The notes beneath the pieces were generated by a model that did not search any database, was not told the origin of the DNA, and saw nothing but the letters and a program-made list of their open reading frames with translations. From the NCBI GenBank assembly GCA_016711225.1, contig JADJTK010000005.1, positions 1-64,000 on the forward strand: a stretch of 64,000 nucleotides of DNA, read 5' to 3'. Of the stretch, positions 1 through 9,188 are shown piece after piece; within the stretch, counting starts at the first letter, position 1; each line of letters opens with the position of its first letter. The position numbers and the translations under genes are program-made. This stretch comes from Opitutaceae bacterium. GTDB taxonomy: Bacteria; Verrucomicrobiota; Verrucomicrobiia; Opitutales; Opitutaceae.

Positions 1-656
1 GCAAACCCCAACTTTTTTGTGCGATGAGAACGATTCCTTCCGTGTGGGATAGCCGTGTCCGCTTGTGGACCGGCCTGCTGCTGTTATTGCCGTGTACCGC
101 CTTCGGGCTGGTTTTATCGCTACGACGCCGTTGGGCGGCTGACGTGGTCGGTGCAGCCGGGCGGGCAGGCGACGCATTTCGTTTCACGACCCGGCCGGCA
201 ACATCACAACAATCCTGGTGGTAACGCCGGCCCAAGATCACCTGATGCCGACGGCCTGCCTGATACGTGGAAATCCGCTACACGGCGCGAGACCGGGCGC
301 ACCGCCACCGCCGATCCTGACGCCGACGGGCTCGTCGACTTGCAGGAGTTCGCCTTCACCCGCCAACCTGACCGAGGCTGACGGCGCCAACCTTACGCCC
401 GTCTCTTGGGAGGCGGGCTGGCGGCGGCACGCGCCTGACCTTGCGTTACCTGCGACCGATCCACGGGCCGGCGACACCCGACTACCTCGCAGACGTTTCC
501 GCCGACCCAAAGACGGGGAGCCTGCGTCATCGACGTGGAGCAGCTCGCCCCAGTGTCGCAGGGCGGCGGTGTCGAGCAGGTCACCGTGCGCGGCACCGCT
601 GCCCTCGGCAGCACGCGCCGCGCCTGTTCCTGCGCATCCGTTTGGTGAAACGATGA
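1..656 (+). pseudogene. 3' remnant of an RHS/YD-repeat protein
   Basis: Conceptual translation shifts between frames but stays recognisable. A YD repeat (FYRYDAVGRLT) lies near 115-155. Two Asp-rich calcium-binding-like stretches (DADGLPDTW, DADGLVDLQEFAF) lie near 240-355. A C-terminal module follows (RYLRPIHGPATPDYLADVSAD near 440-505, ending PRLFLRIRLVKR and TGA at 654-656). At least four frame changes are needed to read it through, so it is not a working gene. Its 5' part lies outside the window. The TGA overlaps the ATG of the next RHS gene (ATGA at 653-656), so the two were once translationally coupled. The family match is confident; function is unknown. Confidence 0.6.
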
Positions 657-2825
657 ACCCTGAGACCTCTGCCATGAATCCTCGCAGCTCCGTTCTCCTC
701 GCGCTCAGTGTTGGCAGACCGGCGCTGTCGCGGCTGAGATGCCCATCGATCCGGCGATTCCTCCCGACACCGACAAACGAAGCTCCGGTCGTCACGGGGG
801 GGGCGTGTTCGCTGCGGGCGGTGCGACTAGGGCTAAGCCTCGTCCTCACCCCAGCGTCGCGCCCTGCCACATTGCGGCTATCCGTGGCTCGGGCGCCGGC
901 GCTTTTGCGGCAACCGGCGATGGCGTAGGGGCGCCGGCGAAGGCCCTGACCGACCATCCACAGGATCTGCAAACATCGTTCGCGCCTGTGGTGGCGATGC
1001 TCCCCAAACTCTTTGAGATCGTTCGGAACGAAGTCCGGTTTCAGCCCTACCGCGGTTTCCGGAAAGGACCGGTGCTCAGCCGTGGCAGACGAAATCCGGG
1101 GAGCGACGCCGATCAATCCCAGCTATTGGTCGAACTGCTCCATGCCGCAGGCTACGAGGCCTTTACTATTACGGGTGGCGGTGCTTCCTGAGGCGGAGGC
1201 CTTCGCGTGGTGGGGCGCCGACAATTTGACCGCCAGTGAACATGTTGACCGGCTCGTCCTATTATTCGGCCGGGAGCAGGGGGCGGCAACTACGCGGTCG
1301 AACAGATCTTCGTCGTGGTCAAGATTGGCAGCTCCTACCATTACTGGGTGCCATTGTTCAAGACGATGACGGAAGCCACCGGCATCGATCCCGTCGCGGG
1401 CGACTGGCTAGCAACAGGACCAACCTACTCGCGGTCGCCGGTGGTACGGTGACCCGCCACAGCGGTGCAGGGTGTTTCTGAGAGTGCTGTGACTGGGCAA
1501 TTGCCGATCGGGCGGCTGCCTTGCGAACGGTCATCATCCACAATGACCACCCCAATGCTCTGCCGGCGAGATTGTCGAACGCAGGATTGTGCCGTTGACC
1601 TTGGGCGACCCAAACGAAGGCCCGGCCGGCTGGGATGTGCTGTCCGGCTTTGATAACTTCGTCATGATCCGTATGTTTGTATTCCGGAATGCCCCAGGAC
1701 GACTCTTCACCTTCGCAACGACGATGAGGTTGTATATTGGCCCCAGCAATGCCGCGGGCACCGACCTTAGCAGCTACATCGTGATGTTCGGTGGGCAGAT
1801 GTCCGATTTCGCCGGTCATCAGGTAACGGTCGGTTTTTCGGCGGCCAACAAGGTTCAGATATCGATAGACGGTTGGTCGTCGGTGAAGCCTCGTCCTCCC
1901 CTATGCAGGGAGCTTGGGATGAAATACTACATTGATCACCCCACGTCGCCGGAGCTGCGACCGCTTACGACGAGGCAAAATTCAACGTCTGTGCAGGAGG
2001 TCGCTACGCTTTGAATGTTGGGCACCGGGGGCTATGAACGCGGCGAGATTCAGCAACGGCAGCGCGCCCGGTCCGACGCATTGGTCCGGCAAGGTTTGGC
2101 GCCAACGACTCCAGAGCGAGTCGACGCCCTCTGTGCTTGAAGGGCCCGGATTGGTTGCGGCAACGCGACTAATCCACGACTTTTGCTCGCGCGCCTTGAG
2201 CGGGTGCAGTACGTCGAGCATCACACCGTTGCCCTGGCCGGCCAAGAGACGGGCTTCTTTGTGGACATTCCGGTGGTTGGCGTGGGCATTGCCAGAGACG
2301 GCCTGACCGCGACCACCGCCGAATTCCGACGCGCCTACATCCAGCTGGGCAGCACCATGGAGCACAGCGTGATCGAACAGAACTACCCGGGCATGAGCGC
2401 GGTATCCACTGTTAGATACGTGCGGGAGAACAATCTGGCGGGGGGCAAGACGTTCTATGCGACCTCAGCCAACTACCTCCGACCATCGCCGATCCGGCAT
2501 TCATTGCGGATGGAGCGTTGACTTGGCGCAATACCCATCTGCCCAACGTGATCGCCGTGGGTGCCACATTGGTGCTGCCGCAGAGCGGAGCGATCACCAT
2601 GGGCTCTTTGACGGGAAACGGTTATTTCGAAATCTACGCGAGCTCGATCACCGCCAAGATCAACCCCGGTCTGCTCAATGGCGGCTACGCCAATCAGCCA
2701 GGTACCGCCGATGGCACGAAGAATTCTACACCCAACAAGGACACGAACAAGCCCGATGGATTGACAATAAAGAATCTCCAGATCCCATCGACCTATATAA
2801 CGGGGCTTATGGCCGATCAGATTGA
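653..2825 (+). pseudogene. Broken N-terminal half of a large RHS protein (signal peptide, transglutaminase-like core)
   Basis: It starts ATG at 653 or 674 with a signal-peptide-like segment (MNPRSSVLLALSV). A transglutaminase-like section near 985-1190 reads FEIVRNEVRFQPYRGF, then LLVELLHAAGYEA. Further recognisable pieces in alternating frames lie at 1589-2014, 2183-2520 and 2518-2750. The RHS lead-in DPIDLYNGAY lies near 2784-2813 and is followed by an in-frame TGA at 2823-2825. Many frameshifts plus this nonsense codon separate the pieces, including one near the G8 run at 796-803. The reading frame after the TGA continues straight into the YD-repeat section, so this is the front of the same ancestral gene. 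Transglutaminase-fold front ends are known in verrucomicrobial RHS proteins. Confidence 0.6.
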
Positions 2826-3098
2826 CTCGCCCTGGGCTCAGGCGGGGCGCGCGGGCTGAGCCTGTCCCGGCACTACAGTTCTTCCGGTGATGCCGGCCCA
2901 TCGGGCTTTGGCCGGGGATGGTCGCACAATTTCGAGGGATTCCTTTCCGTACATTCCGATACCAACTCCGCATTTGGCGGCTCCACGCCCGAAAGTGCCG
3001 CGAGTGCGATTGTCGCCCTCCATGCCATCGTCGACCTGAGCCGCAGTGCGCTTGGCTCCGCCAAGGGCTGGGTCGTAACCTCGATCGCCTCGTTCTGG

Positions 3099-4490
3099 AT
3101 GCTCGAACAGGCGAAGAACAACACGACCACCGCCACCTTCGGCCGCAAGGCCTTCGCATTCACCCGCCAAGCCGACGGATCCTATACGCCCGCAGCAGGG
3201 GGAACCGCTCAATTGGTCAAGGATTCGGGCTCCGGCCTGTACCGAATCGATGAGCGCTTTGGGCAAACCCTGAATTTTGATGCGATGAAACGTCTCGCCT
3301 CGTTCACCGATGCAGACGGGAAAGCCCTCACTTTGACCTATGAGACTTCCGGGTTGAACCTGGGTAGGTTGAAGAACGTCAGCGACTGCTACAACCGCAC
3401 GCTCACCTTCGACTACTACGCTGATACGGCCCGCGCCGGGTTGTTGGCTAGCGTGACCGACTCCTCCGGGCGCAGCGTCGGCTACGATTACACCGCCGGC
3501 CAACTCACCGCCGTGACCGATCCGGAAACCCATACTCGCACATTCGAGTATGATTCTGCCGGACGGCTCTGGAAGACCTACGACGAGCAGGACCGTCTTG
3601 TCGCCGAAACCCTGTACGATGCCAACGGTGCCGTGAGTACCCAAATCGCTGAGGGCGACGCCGCGCAAACTTGGCAGTACGCCTTCACCGGCGTCCTCAA
3701 TACCGAGACCAACCCGCTCGGCGAAGTTACCGCCTACCGCTACGACCGCTTCGGCCGCCTCGTCGCCGAAACCGATGGCGAAGGCGCCACCTCCACGCGA
3801 GCGTACGACGGACAGAACCATCTCGTCGCGGTCACCGACGCCCTCAACTACACCACGACGTTCCAGTACGACGGCCGGCACAACCTGCGTTTCGTAACCG
3901 GCGCGCGCAACGCCGTCACCGAGCACCGCTACGACGCCCAGGACCACATGCGCTATACCATAGACGCGCTCAACAAGCAGACCGAGTACCGCTACGACTC
4001 CGAGCATCATCTGACAAAAACCATCGATCCGCTCTTTCGCGAAACCACCATCGAGTACTACACCGCCGGAGCCGCCGACGGCCTGCCATGGAAGCTCATC
4101 GCTCCCAACGCCGACACGACAATCACCGCCTATGACGCCTACGGCCACCCCGATACCATCACCCGGCCCGACGGTTCCATGGTCGACGTGACGTACAACG
4201 CCCGCGGCGACCTGCTGGATTCGGTGACGACCACCAGCGGCGATTCCAACACCCATGCCGTTTCCTTCACCTACGACGCGAACCGGCGGCTGCTCACCTC
4301 CGCCGATGCCCTCGGCTTCGGCACCACCAGCACCTTCGATCCCGCTGGCAACCTCGAGGCGATCGAAGACCGCGCCGGCAACATCGTCTCGTTCACGTTT
4401 TCCGCCGGGGTCGCAAGCAGACCGCTACCGCACCCAGCGGCGCTGTCACGCGTTTCGGCTACGACTCTGCTGGCCGAAACACCACGGTGA
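3099..4490 (+). CDS. RHS/YD-repeat protein, middle section (fragment of a broken gene)
   Basis: The frame is open from 2826 (RGLSLSRHYSSSG near 2850) and the first ATG inside it is 3099. It carries a long run of YD repeats of the form YDxxGRLxxxTD, which build the hollow beta-cocoon shell of RHS/tc toxins. The frame is lost in a GGGG run at 4407-4412. Before it the protein reads VSFTF. After it, one base out of phase, the expected RKQTATAPSGAVTRFGYD continues in the frame of the next ORF. It is therefore not an independent gene but the middle of a protein whose end lies at 4487-6499. A product starting at 3099 is doubtful. Confidence 0.55.
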   Translation: MLEQAKNNTTTATFGRKAFAFTRQADGSYTPAAGGTAQLVKDSGSGLYRIDERFGQTLNFDAMKRLASFTDADGKALTLTYETSGLNLGRLKNVSDCYNRTLTFDYYADTARAGLLASVTDSSGRSVGYDYTAGQLTAVTDPETHTRTFEYDSAGRLWKTYDEQDRLVAETLYDANGAVSTQIAEGDAAQTWQYAFTGVLNTETNPLGEVTAYRYDRFGRLVAETDGEGATSTRAYDGQNHLVAVTDALNYTTTFQYDGRHNLRFVTGARNAVTEHRYDAQDHMRYTIDALNKQTEYRYDSEHHLTKTIDPLFRETTIEYYTAGAADGLPWKLIAPNADTTITAYDAYGHPDTITRPDGSMVDVTYNARGDLLDSVTTTSGDSNTHAVSFTYDANRRLLTSADALGFGTTSTFDPAGNLEAIEDRAGNIVSFTFSAGVASRPLPHPAALSRVSATTLLAETPR

Positions 4491-6499
4491 CCGATGCGCT
4501 TGGCCAGATCGCGCGCTTCGGCTACGACCATGCCGGCCGCCTCACGACCACGACCGATCCGCTCAATCAGGTGGTTTCGCGCACCTACGATGCCGCCGGT
4601 CGTAATGACTCGCTGCGCAATGCCCGCGGCAAGACGTGGCTCTTCGGCTTCACCGCCACCGGCCAGCCCGAGACCCTCACCACGCCGCTCTCCCGCCTCA
4701 CCGACACCGACTTCAACGCGCTCGGCCAGCCCACGACCGTCACCGAGCCGTCGCTTCAGTCCACCGCCTTCACGTACTTCGATGACGCGCGGCCGCACAC
4801 CTCCACCGACGCACTCGGCACGATCACCTCCAGTTACGATGCGAACGGCCGGCTCGAAACCGTCGTCGAAGGCGGCAAGACGATCACCCGCCACTACAAC
4901 GCCCTCGGCCAGCTCGACACTTTTACCGACGGAGCGGGCAATCCGATCGCCTACAAAAACGATGGCGCCGGCAACCTAGTTGAGCTTACCTATCCCGGCA
5001 CTCCCGTGCGGAAAGTGACCTACACCTACGACAGTGTCGACCGACTTGAGACCGTCACCGACTGGGCGGCGCGGGTGACGCGTTTCCGCTACGACACGAA
5101 GAGCCGGCTGGCGCGGATCGAACTGCCCAACGGCACGCAACGGGTGTTTAGTTACGACGGCGCCGGCCGCGTGTCGGCCGTGCGCGACGAGGTTGTCGCC
5201 AACGGCCTGCTCGTGAGCGGCTTTAGCCTCGGCTACGACGCCCTCGACCGGATCGTCGAGGAGACGACCCAGCCCGAGCCGGTTCAGTTCGCGATCACCA
5301 CCGCGAGCATGAGCTACGATGACGACGACCGGCTCACCGGCTGGAACGCGCTGGTCACCCAGTCCGATGCCGATGGCAATTTGACCAAGGGCCCGCTCGG
5401 TGGCGCACTCGCCACCTTCGTGTACGACGTCCGCAACCGGCTGACCTCGGTCGGCACCAGCAGCTACAGCTACGACGCGGAAAACCGCCGGACTAGCCGA
5501 ACCGTCGGCGGAGTGACGACCACCTTCGTCCACGATCCGAACGCCGCGCTGTCGCGCCTGCTGCAGTCGACCACGAGCGGCACCGCGACGCGCTACGTCT
5601 ACGCCGGCTCGCTGCTGCTCTATGCCGAGACTGGGGCCGCGCTCCGCGTCCATCACTACGATTATCGCGGCAGCACCGTGGCGTTGACGGACACCACCGG
5701 CACCATTCTCGGCCGAGTGACCTACGGTAGCTACGGCGAGATAGTCGCCCGCACCGGCAACACCTCCACCGAGTTCCTCTACAACGGCCGCGATGGCGTG
5801 ATCACCGATCCCAACGGCCTCTACCACATGCGGGCAAGATACTACTCGCCGGAAACAAGACGCTTCCTTAATGCCGACCCAATCGGCTTCGGCGGCGGCA
5901 ACAACTGGTACGCTTACGTCGGAGGAGCGCCAGTGATGTTCGCGGATCCAAGAGGACTGGCTGCCTCTTCTTCCGAAGATCAAACGAAAACAATGGTGCT
6001 GATTGTCCAGTCAGATGTCTCCATCAGTGTTGGGATGGTTGCAGACGGGGTGCGTGTCACCGCAGGAGATCTCATCGTGTGGACAAAGGATTCGGTGAAT
6101 AAAGCTGTTGGTTCGGCTGTTGTATCAATTGATGAGAAGGGCTTTCGCACCGAAGGGCAGTATCTCGCTGCTGTCGAGGCCGGCATTGGTACCCACTACT
6201 ATGTCTGGACGATCAGCCATGGTGTCGGTGATGGAATGGTGGACGCCGGAAACTCGGCCGGAGCTATCGCTTGGCAGGATGTCGTTGGCCATGTTCTGCA
6301 GTCGTATCCCGATCTTCGACCAAGCGATGTTTTGTCCCGCTATCGGGCGTTGATGTGTACATCGAACGAGCAGGGATGGGTGTTTACCGATTTACGCGAA
6401 ATCATTGATCGGGTCAGGGCTGCGTATGGAATGGGCCCGGTTACGGAGGAGGAACTGGATGCTTATCTGTCAGGTAAACGAAAGGATTGTTCAAAATGA
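4487..6499 (+). CDS. RHS protein C-terminal part: YD repeats, RHS core and variable tip
   Basis: A 670-residue open frame. Residues 1-420 are YD repeats and residues about 430-491 are the RHS-associated core (LYNGRDGVITDPNGLYHMRA, ARYYSPETRRFLNADPIGF, closing FADPRGL), where such proteins self-cleave. Residues 492-670 are a unique tip with visibly lower GC than the repeats, typical of an exchangeable toxin domain. In the tip, ISHG (His578) and RALMCTSN (Cys624) are 46 residues apart, like the His-Gly and Cys of clan CD (caspase/CHAT) peptidases; this is inference from short motifs. Upstream parts of the gene are frameshifted, so expression as a full RHS protein is doubtful. The stop overlaps the next start as ATGA. 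Confidence 0.7.
   Translation: MTDALGQIARFGYDHAGRLTTTTDPLNQVVSRTYDAAGRNDSLRNARGKTWLFGFTATGQPETLTTPLSRLTDTDFNALGQPTTVTEPSLQSTAFTYFDDARPHTSTDALGTITSSYDANGRLETVVEGGKTITRHYNALGQLDTFTDGAGNPIAYKNDGAGNLVELTYPGTPVRKVTYTYDSVDRLETVTDWAARVTRFRYDTKSRLARIELPNGTQRVFSYDGAGRVSAVRDEVVANGLLVSGFSLGYDALDRIVEETTQPEPVQFAITTASMSYDDDDRLTGWNALVTQSDADGNLTKGPLGGALATFVYDVRNRLTSVGTSSYSYDAENRRTSRTVGGVTTTFVHDPNAALSRLLQSTTSGTATRYVYAGSLLLYAETGAALRVHHYDYRGSTVALTDTTGTILGRVTYGSYGEIVARTGNTSTEFLYNGRDGVITDPNGLYHMRARYYSPETRRFLNADPIGFGGGNNWYAYVGGAPVMFADPRGLAASSSEDQTKTMVLIVQSDVSISVGMVADGVRVTAGDLIVWTKDSVNKAVGSAVVSIDEKGFRTEGQYLAAVEAGIGTHYYVWTISHGVGDGMVDAGNSAGAIAWQDVVGHVLQSYPDLRPSDVLSRYRALMCTSNEQGWVFTDLREIIDRVRAAYGMGPVTEEELDAYLSGKRKDCSK
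4964..5690 (+). repeat. 727-bp RHS direct repeat, copy 1
   Basis: This stretch of YD repeats recurs at 7028-7754 at a constant offset of 2064 bases, with only scattered substitutions and no indel seen at the two ends compared. Copy 1 lies inside the intact part of the RHS gene. Such duplications usually supply recombination homology for swapping C-terminal tips. Confidence 0.85.
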
Positions 6500-6768
6500 T
6501 AAACGCTGTTTGCAGATTATCGGTGGCTATGCTTCTTTCTTTGCAGGGAGCACTGTCGTATGGAGATGTGGCCGATGCTGCCTTGGGCGGACGGGCGCTT
6601 TTTGCGCTCTCTGCAGCGAGCGTGGGCCTGCGGGATGGTGTCGAAGGAATTGAAGCGCTCCAATTGGAACTCGAGAAAGGGTTTCCCGTTGGGACTCAGA
6701 TTTCGGAAGTGATGGTATCGGTATCGGCGGCGCTCAACCAGTTGAAGGTTAGCCCCGGTTCTGCGTAA
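6496..6768 (+). CDS. Small secreted protein coupled to the RHS tip (candidate partner or immunity protein)
   Basis: A 90-residue protein. The ATG at 6496 overlaps the RHS stop (ATGA), so the two are translationally coupled; a TTG at 6487 is an alternative start. The N-terminus looks like a signal peptide (basic start, hydrophobic VAMLLSLQGALS, then a polar region). The rest is small-residue-rich and probably helical. No family is recognised. Position directly behind an RHS tip is where immunity or partner proteins sit, but that role is inference. A second frame stays open to 7004 and has a coding-like flavour (STISFELDQQSRLRRVLVF), so the gene may once have been longer and be cut by a frameshift near 6750-6770. 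Confidence 0.5.
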   Translation: MINAVCRLSVAMLLSLQGALSYGDVADAALGGRALFALSAASVGLRDGVEGIEALQLELEKGFPVGTQISEVMVSVSAALNQLKVSPGSA

Positions 6769-7004
6769 CTATTAGACTGTATAGTAGCTGCGTTTTGGTT
6801 GAGACAAAGAAGGCAGTCGGAGCAGGCGAAGCGCGATCGACGATTTCGTTCGAACTAGATCAACAATCCCGGCTGCGTCGGGTCCTTGTATTCAGTAGTT
6901 TTGAGGCGTCGGAGAAAAGCCGATCGTGGCCGAAGGGGACGAGAGGCGAACAAGCCTCTGGAAGAGTCAAGGGCCAAGAAAGAGCGACGCAAGCGCAGCC
7001 GTAG
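6769..7004 (+). pseudogene. Possible frameshifted tail of the preceding small gene
   Basis: This stretch between the small secreted gene and the orphan RHS copy has one open frame (6753-7004) with alternating hydrophobic and polar residues, for example RSTISFELDQQSRL. It has no good start codon or ribosome-binding site. It could be the former C-terminal part of the 6496 gene. No family is recognised and it may be noncoding. Confidence 0.2.
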
Positions 7005-7867
7005 GTTGTATGTGCGCAACATACTATGGCGCCAGCAACCTGGTTGAGCTTACCTATCCCGGCACTCCCGTGCGGAAAGTGAGCTACACCTACGACAGTG
7101 CCGACCGACTTGAGACCGTCACCGACTGGGCGGCGCGGGTGACGCGTTTCCGCTACGACACGAAGAGCCGGCTGGCGCGGATCGAACTGCCCAACGGCAC
7201 GCAACGGGTGTTTAGTTACGACGCCGCCGGCCGCGTGGCCGCCGTGCGCGACGAGGTCGTGGCCAACGGCCTGCTGGTAAGCGGCTTTACCCTCGGCTAC
7301 GACGCCCTCGACCGAATCGTCGAGGAGACCGCATTGCCGGAGCCGCTGCCCTTTGCCGTCACCGCCGCCGCAATGACCTATGACGATGACGACCGCCTCA
7401 CCGGCTGGAACGCGCTGGTCACCCAGTCCGATGCCGATGGCAATTTGACCAAGGGCCCGCTCGCCGGTGCGCTCGCACCTTTTGTGTACGACGTCCGCAA
7501 CCGCCTGACCTCTGTCGGCATCAGCAGCTACAGCTACGACGCGGAGAACCGCCGGACTAGCCGAACCGTCGGCGGAGTGACGACCACCTTCGTCCACGAT
7601 CCGAACGCCGCGCTGTCGTGCCCGCTGCAGTCGACCGCGAGCGGTACCGCGACGCGCTACGTCTACGCTGGCTCGCTGCTGCTCTATGCCGAGGCTGGGG
7701 CCGCCATCCGCGTTCACCATTACGACTACCGCGGGAGCACCGTGGCATTAACCCATGACACCAGCGCCGTGCTTCTTGATGCCTCGCAGATTTTCATGCA
7801 TGGGGATTTTGGTGCTCTTGCGCAGGACACGAGTGCCGAAAATATGGTGAACGAAATAGTACACTGA
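6926..7867 (+). CDS. Orphan RHS fragment with a short alternative tail
   Basis: 313 residues. From about residue 35 it repeats the YD section of the upstream RHS gene almost exactly (NLVELTYPGTPVRKV onward) and stops matching at STVALT near 7754. The following 36 residues (DTSAVLLDASQIFMHGDFG onward) are unrelated to the upstream copy, and the RHS core ending in PRGL is absent. It looks like a truncated orphan RHS module left by recombination, with homology arm and displaced tail but no delivery shell. There is no clear ribosome-binding site. Expression is uncertain; it may act only as a recombination reserve. Confidence 0.5.
   Translation: MAEGDERRTSLWKSQGPRKSDASAAVGCMCATYYGASNLVELTYPGTPVRKVSYTYDSADRLETVTDWAARVTRFRYDTKSRLARIELPNGTQRVFSYDAAGRVAAVRDEVVANGLLVSGFTLGYDALDRIVEETALPEPLPFAVTAAAMTYDDDDRLTGWNALVTQSDADGNLTKGPLAGALAPFVYDVRNRLTSVGISSYSYDAENRRTSRTVGGVTTTFVHDPNAALSCPLQSTASGTATRYVYAGSLLLYAEAGAAIRVHHYDYRGSTVALTHDTSAVLLDASQIFMHGDFGALAQDTSAENMVNEIVH
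7028..7754 (+). repeat. 727-bp RHS direct repeat, copy 2
   Basis: Second copy of the YD-repeat block at 4964-5690. Substitutions are scattered (for example ACCTAGTT against ACCTGGTT) and the two ends align with the same offset. The boundary at about 7754 is where the two C-terminal sequences diverge. Confidence 0.85.
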
Positions 7868-7871
7868 TATT

Positions 7872-8015
7872 ATGATACGTAGAAACATAGGAGCTGTGAT
7901 TCTGTACCTTGGTGTGGTGCTTGCCGGTGGAGTGGACTTACCTCCTGATTTGAAGGGAGCGTGGCCCAATCCTGGGGCGGGAGTCCATGCGCCAAGGCGC
8001 GCAGCTAGAGGCTAG
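7872..8015 (+). CDS. Small peptide with signal or membrane segment
   Basis: 47 residues, starting four bases after the stop of the orphan RHS fragment. A basic start (MIRRN) is followed by a hydrophobic stretch (IGAVILYLGVVLAGG) and a Pro-rich tail. It overlaps the next ORF (7987) in another frame. The two may be halves of a single frameshifted membrane protein, with a signal-like start here and a second membrane helix there. No family is recognised. Base composition is more AT-rich than the housekeeping genes, as in the RHS tip. Confidence 0.35.
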   Translation: MIRRNIGAVILYLGVVLAGGVDLPPDLKGAWPNPGAGVHAPRRAARG

Positions 8016-8355
8016 TTACGAGAATGCCCGGGATTCTGGCGCGGTAAGAGATGCCATCATATTCCTGAGAACCGTTAATGGCCGTTTCGCATTGGTGCTC
8101 ACAGCGCATTCGATATTTCAAGTCATGCTCTTGGCTGGGAGTACGGCGCTGCTAGTGCTCGTTCTAAAAAAGCAACCACGGCAAACTAGAGCACTTTCAA
8201 TAAAACGAGCTACTGAGCGCCGGGGCGCTCATGGTGGCGAGCATGAAGACGATCTCGCTGGATCTCAGAGAGCGCATCTTGGCCGCGTACGACGCCCAGG
8301 AGGGAACTCGGGAAGAAGTGGCCAAGCGCTTCCGGGTGTCGGTTGGGATGGTTAA
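7987..8355 (+). pseudogene. Small membrane protein interrupted by IS630
   Basis: It starts ATG at 7987, and about 66 residues belong to the original gene, including one strong membrane helix (VMLLAGSTALLVLVL) followed by KKQPRQT. After 8188 the frame runs into the insertion sequence and ends by chance at 8355. Removing the element and one TA copy joins CAA ACT to AGC CCG in frame and reaches a TAA at 9236-9238, giving an 83-residue protein with a short polar tail. The element therefore interrupted a real coding end. Function is unknown; neighbours suggest a partner of the orphan RHS tip. Confidence 0.45.
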
Positions 8356-9188
8356 GAAGCTACTACAGCAGCGCAGTCGAACCGGCGACATCGCCCACCG
8401 GCATCGTTTTTCGGGACGCAAAGCCAAGATCCTGCCCGAGTATCGCGAGCGTCTGGGGGCCCTGATCGCGGCGCAACCAGATCTGACCCTGTCCGAGATC
8501 AAGGCCCAGTTGGCAATGTCCTGCAGCGTACCGGCGCTGCATTACGCACTGGTCGCCATGGGACTGACTTTTAAAAAGACGCTGCATGCCGCCGAGCAAA
8601 GTCGCCCTGATGTCGCCCAGGCCTGGAGCGCAATGGAAGCAAGAACAGGAAGCTTCGCCCCGGCCCGGCTGGTCTTCATCGACGAGTCGGCCGCCAAGAT
8701 GAACATGACCCGCCCGCGTGGTCGGGCGCCGTGCGGTCAGCGTCTGGTCGCCAGTTGTCCCCACGGCCACTGGCAAACCACCACGATGATCTCCTCGGTG
8801 CGCGTTGATGGCTCGAGTGCCTCGCCTCACCATCGAAGGCCCCACCGACACCGCGGTGTTCCAGGCTTACGTTGGCGAAGCGTTTGTGCCGACCTTGCGC
8901 CCCGGCGATCTGGTCGGCTGGGATAACTTGGGCGCCCACAAAAACGAAGCCACTCTCGCGCTGATCACCGCCACCGGCGCGCAGGTTCGTTTCCTGCCGG
9001 CCTACTCCCCGGATCTCAATCCCATCGAAATGATGTGGAGCAAGGTGAAGGCCTTCCTGCGGGCTGCCCAAGCACGCACCCACGAGGCCCTGCTCACCGC
9101 CATCGCCAAGGCCCTGGCGACGGTCACCGCCGAAGATGCCAAAGGTTGGTTTGCCGCCTGCGGCTATAGTTTTAATTAAAACGCTCTA
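8187..9188 (+). mobile_element. IS630-family insertion sequence
   Basis: The element body is 8189-9186 (998 bp), flanked on each side by TA (8187-8188 and 9187-9188), the target duplication typical of IS630/Tc1-mariner elements. Terminal inverted repeats are imperfect: the left end CTAGAGCACTTTCAATAAAA pairs with the reverse complement of the right end at about 17 of 21 positions. It carries one transposase reading frame, broken once. It sits in the 3' part of a small membrane ORF. Confidence 0.9.
8231..9179 (+). pseudogene. IS630-family DDE transposase, one frame break
   Basis: Two overlapping frames make one transposase of about 315 residues. The first frame (from 8231) has the N-terminal helix-turn-helix (EEVAKRFRVSVGMVKKLL) and the first catalytic Asp (LVFIDESAAK). 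The second (to 9179) has the second Asp (GWDNLGAHK) and the Glu (YSPDLNPIE). The switch occurs near 8820-8828, where one extra base (TCG-C-CTC) changes frame. All three DDE residues are present. IS630 members sometimes use programmed frameshifting, but the direction here needs a +1 slip and I see no obvious slippery site, so simple inactivation is equally likely. Confidence 0.8.

Noticed and set aside
2838..4256. Long minus-strand open frame opposite the RHS middle section
   Set aside because: Its Val/Gly-rich sequence mirrors YD repeats on the other strand; no domain and no ribosome-binding site. It is a shadow of the plus-strand repeats.
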